Assembly: GCA_034505955.1 (NCBI GenBank)
Contig: JAPDQK010000018.1
Coordinates: forward strand, 1 to 64,000
Direction: 5' to 3'
DNA from: Zhuqueibacter pondensis
GTDB taxonomy: Bacteria > Zhuqueibacterota > Zhuqueibacteria > Zhuqueibacterales > Zhuqueibacteraceae
Length of the DNA stretch: 64,000 nt
Shown here: positions 54,907 to 62,113 of the stretch, one piece after another
How positions within the stretch are numbered: the first letter of the stretch is position 1
Layout of the letters: each line of letters starts with the position of its first letter
Notes under the pieces: generated by a model
The model's database searches: none
What the model saw: only the letters and a program-made list of their open reading frames with translations
What the model was told of the DNA's origin: nothing
Made by a program: the position numbers and the translations under genes

Positions 54907-55105
54907 CAGTTGTCACATGCCGGCAGCATCGGCATAGCTGCAGGTATTTTCATTGATTGTCTTTTGACGTCCGATTTTTTGTCTCATCGCTTCATCGTTT
55001 TCCCGGGAGGTGCCTGTTTTGAAAAAAGTCGTCCCCTAAAATATTATGTAAAATGCTTTCTTTGTGCGGATAATTTGTCAGGCGCACAGCGCCAATCGCA
55101 CACAC

Positions 55106-55122
55106 GCGGCACGATTTTGGCA
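55106..55122 (+). promoter_or_regulatory. Candidate sigma-54 (-24/-12) promoter
   Basis: CGGCACGATTTTGGCAA has GG and GC exactly 12 bases apart, as in TGGCACG-N4-TTGC; one base of each block differs. It lies 119 bp upstream of the gene at 55241 and 200 bp downstream of the sigma-54 activator gene. Confidence 0.5.
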
Positions 55123-55240
55123 ATGGAGAGGGAGTGTACTTTATCTGACCTAACCAAGCAAGGTAAAATTTCTTTGAAGGATCACTTCGAGAAACCAAGT
55201 TGATCCGACGAAGAGATTTTATTCGACTAAGGAGGGCCGT

Positions 55241-55639
55241 ATGTGGTCAAATCGTTCTTTTAGCACAACTCACGATGCACCGGCATCTGCTTGCACCTCA
55301 TCCATTCCAGCCTCGCCGTTTGAGCCTGACGAGACAAGCCAGGAAGAAGATGCCTTCAAAAAAGAGGTGATCAAGGACATACTGTGCCAGATTGATTACC
55401 GGGCGGCATGGCGACAGGGAATCGTTGATTTGCCTTTCGATGAATTGGCCGAGGAGATGCGCTTGCTTTCGACCCGCGCCCTGGTCGCGTGGTATGAGGC
55501 GTTCCTTTATATCAGGAGCGAATTGATGTTCTCCGGCTATGAATTGAATGGTTTTAAAATTCTCGACCGGCCCTACGATGCGATTCGCAAGCTGATCGAA
55601 AATGACCCGAATTTCGATATTCGGCAGTACATTTTCTGA
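55241..55639 (+). CDS. Hypothetical protein, 132 aa
   Basis: Acidic helical protein: a Ser/Pro/Ala-rich N-terminal stretch of ~35 residues, then FKKEVIKDILCQIDYRAAWRQG, LSTRALVAWYEAFLYIRSELMFSGYE and DPNFDIRQYIF. No recognised domain. AAGGAGG six bases before the ATG. It is on the plus strand with the NtrC-type regulator and may be its target through the -24/-12 site upstream. Confidence 0.75.
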   Translation: MWSNRSFSTTHDAPASACTSSIPASPFEPDETSQEEDAFKKEVIKDILCQIDYRAAWRQGIVDLPFDELAEEMRLLSTRALVAWYEAFLYIRSELMFSGYELNGFKILDRPYDAIRKLIENDPNFDIRQYIF

Positions 55640-55921
55640 TCGAATGAATCTTGAGGCAGTCATTGGCATGCAGCGAAGATGGGCGGATTATCGCAGCGAC
55701 AGCACCGCCTGGCGGCAGTTTTTTTCATTCAATTGAAAATGCTCACCTGATTATCTCCCGCGCAGTTCAGCCAATATTTTGCGACTGAAAACACCAGGGA
55801 GGGTGAATTCGGCGATTTTTTTCTGCGCGAGAATTTTCCAAAGTTTTTTTCTTCAATCCAGCCATTTTGTCCCACAAAAAAGATTTATTCCTCAGATGCT
55901 GGTTGAATAAATCATTACCAC

Positions 55922-56013
55922 GAATGTCATTCTGCAAAAAAACTTCTTGAGCATAAAAACAATGCTCATGTTGGTGAAGATGCTTCCGAGCCCTGGCCTG
56001 CGGCTGGCGACGC
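55922..56013 (+). repeat. Dispersed repeat R2, copy 2
   Basis: Begins GAATGTCATTCTGCAAA and contains GGTGAAGATGCTTCCGAGCC; similar to the minus strand of 14253-14360. Confidence 0.45.
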
Positions 56014-56020
56014 CTGTAAG

Positions 56021-56077
56021 GTCTACGACTCGTAGAGCTTCGCCCGTAGAGTCTACGACTCGTAGAGCCCACGGGCG
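56021..56077. repeat. Tandem 18-bp palindromic units
   Basis: GTCTACGACTCGTAGAGC occurs at 56021-56038 and 56051-56068 (30-bp period); each contains CTACGA/TCGTAG. The second unit is also bracketed by CGCCCGT (56041-56047) and ACGGGCG (56071-56077). A strong hairpin cluster in an intergenic region. Confidence 0.75.
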
Positions 56078-56190
56078 TAGGCTACGCACGTAGGGGCAGG
56101 CATGATGGTGCGGGATATATGATCCATCAATCACTGCGGGCATTTCGATTATCTAAAAAAATCACTTGACATTGATCAAGAAAACGTTAA

Positions 56191-56218
56191 CTTGGCTACA
56201 GATGTTGAATCTTATAAT
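56191..56218 (+). promoter_or_regulatory. Candidate sigma-70-type promoter
   Basis: CTTGGC (or TTGGCT) and TATAAT with a 15-16-bp spacer, about 20 bp before the FN3-like start. The -10 is perfect and the -35 is weak. Confidence 0.4.
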
Positions 56219-56236
56219 TAATGAAGAGTCGCGGTT

Positions 56237-56692
56237 ATGGTGAACCAACGTATTCTCTGTATGGCACGTGTTAGGGCTTTAATTCTATTGCTTTTCGGCA
56301 TAATGACCAGCCTCTCCCTGGTGTTCGCAGGGGCAGTGATTACGGAGTTTCGCGGCGAGCCCGGATTCAACAAGGTCACGCTAAAGTGGGTGACCGAGAG
56401 CGAAACCAACTTGAAAGGCTTCGATATTCAACGTGCTCTCGCCGATCAGGAACAGGAATTCGAGAAGAACAAGATTGCTTTTGTCGAGGCCAAGGGCACG
56501 GGATTTGGAAAGACGGAATACGTCTACGAAGATAATACGGTTTTCAAAAGTTTGGGGCGGACCTACTACTATCGCTTGAAGATCGTCGATAAAAACGGCC
56601 AATCGACGGCATACTCCCAAGTTGTCAGCGTCTCTCCCACCATCTCGAGTACGCGCCAAACCTGGGGAAGTATTAAAGCCATGTTTCGCTAA
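56237..56692 (+). CDS. Secreted FN3-like hypothetical protein
   Basis: 151 aa (143 if the second Met at 56261 is used). Signal peptide ALILLLFGIMTSLSLVFAG, then a fibronectin-III-like domain: KVTLKWVTESETNLKGFDIQRA and YYYRLKIVDKNGQSTAYSQVV. That domain type with the sequence GFDIQR is common at the ends of secreted proteins in Bacteroidota and relatives. It probably is periplasmic or on the cell surface. Terminated by the hairpin at 56738-56763. Confidence 0.82.
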   Translation: MVNQRILCMARVRALILLLFGIMTSLSLVFAGAVITEFRGEPGFNKVTLKWVTESETNLKGFDIQRALADQEQEFEKNKIAFVEAKGTGFGKTEYVYEDNTVFKSLGRTYYYRLKIVDKNGQSTAYSQVVSVSPTISSTRQTWGSIKAMFR

Positions 56693-56737
56693 ACCTGCGC
56701 CAAGGGCATTTTTCAATTTTCCCCTGGCAGGAATATG

Positions 56738-56763
56738 AAGGCAGCTACGCAAGCTGCCTTTTT
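56738..56763. terminator. Bidirectional Rho-independent terminator
   Basis: AAGGCAGCT, 5-base loop, AGCTGCCTT, then T on the plus strand and A/T on the other side. It lies between the convergent FN3-like gene (+) and ABC ATPase gene (-). Confidence 0.82.
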
Positions 56764-56769
56764 AATTTC

Positions 56770-57582
56770 TCAGAGAATCGGCGATAACAGGAAATCCTCA
56801 ATCGGATATTTTTGACATTTCTGATGGGCAAGAAATTCAATGGGAGGACACACCTCCGACTTGTGCAATTCTTCGATGTGCAGGAAAATTTGCACTGGTG
56901 GGCCATCCATGACAACTTGGCCGTGGTCGAGAATCAGCAGGCGGTCGGCAAACAAGGCTTCCTCGGGAAATTGAGTGATCATTACCACCGTCAGGGGGTG
57001 ATCAGAAAAAAGGGTCGGTGAGGACGCCAGTCGCTTCATCAATTCCAAAGCCTGGCAGCGGCTTTCATAATCCAACAGCGAGGTCGGTTCGTCAAAAACG
57101 ATATGCCGCGGTTGCATCGCCATCACCGCGGCCAACGCCAGCCGCTGCTTTTCACCTCCGGAGAGCAGATGCGGGGCTTGCTGGCGGTAGGCTTCAAGAT
57201 GGAAAAACTCAAGCAGCATGTCCACCCGCCGCTGCATTTCCGGACGCGGCACGCCGAGATTTTCCGGGCCGAAGGCGATCTCGCGTTCTACTGTGGGGGC
57301 AACCATTTGATTGTCCGGATTCTGAAAAACCAGACCGACTCGGCGGCGGATCTCCGGCAAGGCTTTGGCATCACGGGTGTCAAGGCCATCAATGATCACT
57401 TTGCCGGCCGTGGGAGTGAAAATTCCATTCAAACAACGGGCAAGCGAAGTTTTGCCGGAGCCATTGGCGCCCATCAGCGCGACAAATTCGCCATCGGCGA
57501 TTTCAAGAGAGATGCCGTCGAGCACTCGGCGAGGCCCGTCGTGAGTTTGAAAATCAAGAATCAGGTCACGGATAGAAATCAT
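56770..57582 (-). CDS. ABC transporter ATPase, ECF/CbiO type
   Basis: 270 aa. Walker A GANGSGKTS, Q-loop VFQNPDNQMVAPTV (typical of EcfA/CbiO), signature LLSGGEKQRLALA and Walker B HIVFDEPTSLLD. EcfA proteins energise vitamin or metal uptake with EcfT and an S component, none of which is adjacent. It ends in an unusual ~40-residue extension with PIEFLAHQKCQKYPIEDF. Confidence 0.9.
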   Translation of the reverse strand: MISIRDLILDFQTHDGPRRVLDGISLEIADGEFVALMGANGSGKTSLARCLNGIFTPTAGKVIIDGLDTRDAKALPEIRRRVGLVFQNPDNQMVAPTVEREIAFGPENLGVPRPEMQRRVDMLLEFFHLEAYRQQAPHLLSGGEKQRLALAAVMAMQPRHIVFDEPTSLLDYESRCQALELMKRLASSPTLFSDHPLTVVMITQFPEEALFADRLLILDHGQVVMDGPPVQIFLHIEELHKSEVCPPIEFLAHQKCQKYPIEDFLLSPIL

Positions 57583-57666
57583 TATTGCGTCATGCGTAAA
57601 ACGTGATTTGTAAAGCGTGAAACGTAAAACGAAACCCGGTATGTCTTACGTTTTAGTTTTTACGTT

Positions 57667-58734
57667 TTATATTTTCACTTCTATTCCCAACCCCGGCCGG
57701 TCAACCGGTAGTAAAAATCCGTCTTTCAATTCAAAACCACCCATTGCCACATCGTCACGAATATCAAATGATCCGTCGAGATCGGCATATTGCACGCCGG
57801 GCAAAGCGCAAGCGAGATGGACTGCGGCCGCAATCGACAAACGCGACTCATCCATGCAACCGAGCATGATTCCAACTCCGGCAGTTGTGGCAACTTCAGC
57901 GGCTTGTATTGCACCCGTGATACCACCGGTTTTCATGAGTTTCAGATTTACCAAATCCACAATTTTATTCGCTGCGAGATTGAATACATCCCTGGCAGAG
58001 CGCACCGACTCGTCCGCCATGATCGGCACGGGTGAGGCATCATGGACTGCCTTTAAATCTGCCCATGCGTTCGCTGGAGTCGGTTGTTCCACGAATTCAA
58101 TTTGACATTCCGGCAATTCTCGAATCATTTGTATGGCGTCTTCTGCATTGTATCCTTGATTGGCGTCGATTCGCAACGCAATTGTCGGGCCAACGGTTTG
58201 GCGAATGGCTCTCACCCGCTCCACGTCTTCTTTCCAATCGCGGCCGGTTTTGATTTTCAACGCACGAAAGCCGGACTTCACAAACTCTTTTGCCTGTCGT
58301 ACGCCCTCTTCGATGGACATAATGCCGATGGTAATCGAGGTCAAAATGCGCGGACGTGCAAATCCCAGCAGTTGATAGAGCGGCAGCCCAGCACGCTGAC
58401 CGAGCAGATCGTAAAACGCCATATCGATTGCAGCTCTTGCCGCCGGTGCGTATGGAACCTTCTGGCGGGCCAATTCATCAAGAGCGGCAACACAGCGCGC
58501 ATCTCGACCGATGAGATGCGGCACGAGAGATTCCGCCAATACTTTGCTGACTTGTGTGAAGGTTTCGCCGGTCACATGCACATCCGGTGCCGCGTTTCCC
58601 CAACCCACCAACCCGGCTGACGTTTCGATGCGAACGAGAAGATTCTCTGCGGTGTCGTAGGATTCGTAGGCAATCGAGTAGGGATTCTTGAGCCGGAACG
58701 TAATTGGGAAACAGTCGATTTGGGCAATAGTCAT
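57667..58734 (-). CDS. Enolase-superfamily epimerase (L-Ala-D/L-Glu epimerase or DgcA-like)
   Basis: 355 aa. Active-site Lys160/Lys162 (LKIKTG), metal ligands Asp190 (RIDANQGY), Glu216 (FVEQP) and Asp241 (ADES), and Lys265 (NLKLMKTGG). The family includes dipeptide epimerases and, in recent reports as I recall, N-acetyl-D-glutamate racemase (DgcA). The DUF1611 gene 6 bp upstream in the same operon favours a D-amino-acid route over plain muropeptide recycling. Peptidoglycan amidases elsewhere in the window could supply substrate. Confidence 0.92.
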   Translation of the reverse strand: MTIAQIDCFPITFRLKNPYSIAYESYDTAENLLVRIETSAGLVGWGNAAPDVHVTGETFTQVSKVLAESLVPHLIGRDARCVAALDELARQKVPYAPAARAAIDMAFYDLLGQRAGLPLYQLLGFARPRILTSITIGIMSIEEGVRQAKEFVKSGFRALKIKTGRDWKEDVERVRAIRQTVGPTIALRIDANQGYNAEDAIQMIRELPECQIEFVEQPTPANAWADLKAVHDASPVPIMADESVRSARDVFNLAANKIVDLVNLKLMKTGGITGAIQAAEVATTAGVGIMLGCMDESRLSIAAAVHLACALPGVQYADLDGSFDIRDDVAMGGFELKDGFLLPVDRPGLGIEVKI

Positions 58735-58740
58735 GTTATC

Positions 58741-59829
58741 TTAGAAACTCGCTGTAGTCTGCCATTTTAATTCTGAAAACGCGGCTAAAACTTTCCTCAC
58801 CACTTTCTCCGCCCCATTTTTGAGAATATCGCAACACGGAATCCCGTATCGCTTTTCGTACTCTTCTGTCGTGGCCGTGATTTCTGCCTCGGTCATGTTT
58901 TCGTGATTGAGTGTCAAGGCGATGACCGGACGATTTGAGAGCAGCTCGACGACTTGTATTTCTTTCTCCAACGGCGCCATCGGGAAATCGGGAAAGCCAT
59001 CATAAGTTTTGCGCTTCGGTGCAGTTTGCAAAATCACCGCATGCGGACGGCCGGCGGCCAGCAGCTCGAATCCGCCGGGATACGCCGGATGCATGAGACT
59101 GCCTTGTCCTTCTAACAGCATGACCTGCGGCCGCTCTTCGTTCCAGCAACTCCAGATGGCATGCTCGATTTCGCCGCTGACAAAATCATTGATCAGCGAG
59201 TCCAAGATCACCCCAAATTTCGCGCCTTGCATCCATGCGGTTTGCCCGGTGCCAATCATCTCGGTCTTGATGCCAGCTTCGTTGAGCGCTTGCGTCACCT
59301 TCCACGCCGTCGTGCGTTTGCCGACAGCGGAATCAGTGCCCAGCACCGCAATGCGAATGGATTTGACATCGTTGATTTTTCCAGAAAAGAAATGCAGGTC
59401 TTTCCGGACCGGTGGCTTGCGCACGTCGCGAATCTGCACGCCATGCTTTTGCGCCAGCATACGGAATTCCGGCTCGTCGGAGAGAAATTCATGCAAGCCA
59501 CTGTCGATGTTGAGACCGGCGTGAATTGCCTCGGCGATAATGGAATGGTAGCTGGCGGGAAGCATGCCACCATCCGGCGCGAGACCGATGACGAAGTATT
59601 CAACCTTGCCGTGATGAACCGCAAGTGCAGCGGCAAGATTCGCATAAATCGGAATGCCACACGGCTTGCCGTCCAAAATCTCACCGGCATCACGACCAGC
59701 GTGAGTGGAATCGATGACACCGAGAATTTTGTAGCGATTGGTAAAACGTACCAAGCCATGTGCCGTTTTGCCGTTAAGAGTGCCGAAGGCACCTTCACAG
59801 AGCACGAGCGCGTTGCCGTCCATGATCAT
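58741..59829 (-). CDS. DUF1611 / DgcN-like P-loop protein
   Basis: 362 aa. An N-terminal Rossmann-like domain (AHGLVRFTNRYKILGVIDSTHAG) precedes a P-loop domain (IAVLGTDSAVGKRTTAW; VMLLEGQGSLMHPAYPGG). DUF1611 proteins have recently been linked to D-glutamate catabolism as N-acetyltransferases (DgcN), as I recall. The pairing with an epimerase supports this. A second Met two codons later (59823) is possible. Confidence 0.88.
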   Translation of the reverse strand: MIMDGNALVLCEGAFGTLNGKTAHGLVRFTNRYKILGVIDSTHAGRDAGEILDGKPCGIPIYANLAAALAVHHGKVEYFVIGLAPDGGMLPASYHSIIAEAIHAGLNIDSGLHEFLSDEPEFRMLAQKHGVQIRDVRKPPVRKDLHFFSGKINDVKSIRIAVLGTDSAVGKRTTAWKVTQALNEAGIKTEMIGTGQTAWMQGAKFGVILDSLINDFVSGEIEHAIWSCWNEERPQVMLLEGQGSLMHPAYPGGFELLAAGRPHAVILQTAPKRKTYDGFPDFPMAPLEKEIQVVELLSNRPVIALTLNHENMTEAEITATTEEYEKRYGIPCCDILKNGAEKVVRKVLAAFSELKWQTTASF

Positions 59830-59905
59830 TTTGGAAAGGAGAACTCAAGAAGAAGTTTACGGATGGTTTGGGTACAATCGTTTATTCGAGAAACAACAAC
59901 GATAG

Positions 59906-60178
59906 TCAATTAGTTGAGGGCTGGTCGGAGGTCTCAATTTCTGAGCGCCGGATGATTCTTACCACCGATTTTTGCATACGTGGCAGTTCGCCACTTTTGC
60001 CCCTAATGAGCTGAACTTCTCTTACCATTTGCCATGCGGCAGCAAAACGCCCCTGTGCCCCAACTTTTTGCCAAAATTCAATATCGAACGACCGCTCACC
60101 ATGCTGTTCACGTGTAACCACACGCGACATCACCACGCGTTGCCGTGGTTGCTCGGCTTTATTGGAGTGCTCGTTCAT
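59906..60178 (-). CDS. Small hypothetical protein downstream of the nucleotidyltransferase
   Basis: 90 aa, basic, with many Arg, Gln and Glu: SFDIEFWQKVGAQGRFAAAWQMVREVQLIRG. It overlaps the end of the broken nucleotidyltransferase gene by 20 bp and was probably co-translated with it, perhaps as partner of a toxin-antitoxin-like pair. No family recognised. Confidence 0.6.
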   Translation of the reverse strand: MNEHSNKAEQPRQRVVMSRVVTREQHGERSFDIEFWQKVGAQGRFAAAWQMVREVQLIRGKSGELPRMQKSVVRIIRRSEIETSDQPSTN

Positions 60179-60634
60179 TTTTATACCTCTTTGCCTGCTC
60201 CAGCCTTTTTACATCCAAAAGGTCTTCATCGCGTCCGGTGGCTTTTTTGGCGCGAACAGTATCATCATGGCTCAGTACAAAAACATTTTGATTCTCATAT
60301 TTGCCAACAAAACGATTTTGCCATGCCTCCGGGAAGTTAAGCCCTTCGACATCCATCATAAGGTCAATTCGATTTGGCTCTATGCCGATCTGAAATACAA
60401 TATCTGGATTGCACAGATCGTCCACGGTCAAGTCACTCAATGGCGCGCCAAAATTCGCGAGTGCAGTCCAGACTTTTTGGGCATTTCGGGCGTCGGTTCC
60501 ACCCAAATATCCAGATCTTTTGTATAGCGCGGCTCCGCGTGATAAATAACGGCATGAGCGCCAACGATTAAATATTGCGCGCCGGCCTCATTCAAACACT
60601 GCAATAGATCTCTAAAATCGCGATTGCCGTCCAT
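60159..60634 (-). pseudogene. Nucleotidyltransferase (AbiEii/DUF6036-like), frameshifted
   Basis: First frame: FRDLLQCLNEAGAQYLIVGAHAVIYH and RYTKDLDIWVEPTPE, with the D-x-D of nucleotidyltransferases, then out of frame. The second frame continues NAQKVWTALANFGAPL to VLSHDDTVRAKKATGRDEDLLDV. One missing A in GAAAATGCC explains the break near 60485. Such proteins are sometimes abortive-infection or toxin-related. The gene at 59906-60178 overlaps its end. Confidence 0.78.
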
Positions 60635-60672
60635 AGATTCAATTTAGCAAAAATCTCAATAACTGACAAGCC

Positions 60673-62034
60673 CTATTTCCCACCCAGCAAGTCCAACACC
60701 GCCGCCGTCATTGCCGTCACGCCGGTTTTGATGGTCGGCTCCGGCAACGGAGCAAACTGGCTGGAGTGCAGTGAGGGCAGCGGCTCGCCGCCGTGCAGAC
60801 TGTGCTCCACGCGCTCCGGTTGTACCGTGCCCAACCAAAATATGGCAATTGGAATTTTATGCTCGGTACGGCCGTATTCGCCGAAATCTTCGCCGCCCAT
60901 CACCGGCTCTTTGGTGATCACTTTGTCTGCGCCGAGGATCGCCTTCATGGAGGCAGTCATTTTTTTCATCAAGGCCGGATCATTATAGGTCGAAGGCGTG
61001 AACTCATCTAAAACGGTCATGATCGGCATTCTGTCCTCAGGCACACCGGCGGCAATCGCGATGCCTTTGCAGATGCGCTCGATAGCTCGCAATGTTTGCT
61101 CTTTTGTGGCATCGGAATACGAACGCACGGTCAGTTGCAAATGCACTTCATCCGGAATGATATTGTGCTTGGTGCCGCCGTGAATCGAGCCGACGGTCAC
61201 CACGGCCGGATCGATGGGTTTGATTTCGCGGCTGACAATGGTTTGCAAGGCCATGATCGTTTGTGCTGCGATCACAATCGGATCTTTGGTGGTATGCGGA
61301 TACGCGCCGTGGCCACCGACGCCGCGAATGGTGAGATCAACGGAATTGACGTTGGCGAGCGCGTAGCCTTCGCAATAGCCAACCGTCCCGGCCGGTATCT
61401 CGGCGGCCACATGCCAGGCCACGCAGTAATCCGGTTTGGGAAATTTTGTATAAAGCCCATCGGCCAGCATGGCACGCGCACCGCCGCCGCGCTCCTCCGC
61501 CGGTTGGCCGATGAACACTAAGGTCCCGCGCCATTTGTCTTTGAGCTGGCTCAACAGGCGTGCGGTGCCGATGAACGAAGTCATGTGAATGTCATGACCA
61601 CAGGCATGCATCACCCCGACTTCGTTGCCCTGATCATCCTTCACGCACACCTTGCTGGCATATTCGAGACCGGTGTTTTCTGTAATGGGGAGGGCGTCGA
61701 GATCGGTGCGGACCAGGACGGTCGGGCCGTTGCCATTTTTCATCACACCGACCACGCCGAATTTGCCGATGCCGGTTGTCACCATGAAACCCGTTTTCCT
61801 CAGTTCCTCGGCGATTCGCGCAGAAGTTTTCTCTTCGTGAAGCGAAAGCTCGGGATTGGCATGTAAATGTTTATAAAGCTGTTCGAGAGATGGATATTCC
61901 CGATTTGCGAGGGATTTTATTTCGTGATAAAGCTGGTTGGGCGCAACTTTCAAATTTTGCGCGAAAAGGTTGAAGCCGGTGAAAATGATACCGGCCACCA
62001 TTGTTGCCCGCAACATTTTAGCGATCGCTTTCAT
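60673..62034 (-). CDS. Secreted M20-family amidohydrolase
   Basis: 453 aa with signal peptide (TMVAGIIFTGFNLFA). Zinc site VMHACGHDIHMTSF and PAEERGGGARAML, metal Asp in VLVRTDLDALPI, dimerisation domain VGGHGAYPHTTKDPIVIA. It resembles hippurate hydrolase, N-acyl-L-amino-acid amidohydrolases and AbgB. It may hydrolyse N-acyl amino acids in the periplasm. GGAGGCG before ATG 62034 fixes the start. Confidence 0.94.
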   Translation of the reverse strand: MKAIAKMLRATMVAGIIFTGFNLFAQNLKVAPNQLYHEIKSLANREYPSLEQLYKHLHANPELSLHEEKTSARIAEELRKTGFMVTTGIGKFGVVGVMKNGNGPTVLVRTDLDALPITENTGLEYASKVCVKDDQGNEVGVMHACGHDIHMTSFIGTARLLSQLKDKWRGTLVFIGQPAEERGGGARAMLADGLYTKFPKPDYCVAWHVAAEIPAGTVGYCEGYALANVNSVDLTIRGVGGHGAYPHTTKDPIVIAAQTIMALQTIVSREIKPIDPAVVTVGSIHGGTKHNIIPDEVHLQLTVRSYSDATKEQTLRAIERICKGIAIAAGVPEDRMPIMTVLDEFTPSTYNDPALMKKMTASMKAILGADKVITKEPVMGGEDFGEYGRTEHKIPIAIFWLGTVQPERVEHSLHGGEPLPSLHSSQFAPLPEPTIKTGVTAMTAAVLDLLGGK

Positions 62035-62113
62035 TTCGCCTCCGCAGTGATTTGCCCCAAATACGAAAATTCGGCGTTTACACACAAGTCTTCATTTCGG
62101 TAAAAATGATTAT

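Larger units (their letters stand above)
55640..56236. other. 597-bp intergenic region rich in repeats
   Basis: No gene. It contains repeat R2 copy 2, the CTACGA palindromes (56021-56077) and the promoter of the FN3-like gene. The part before 55900 is T/A-rich without clear structure. Confidence 0.55.
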
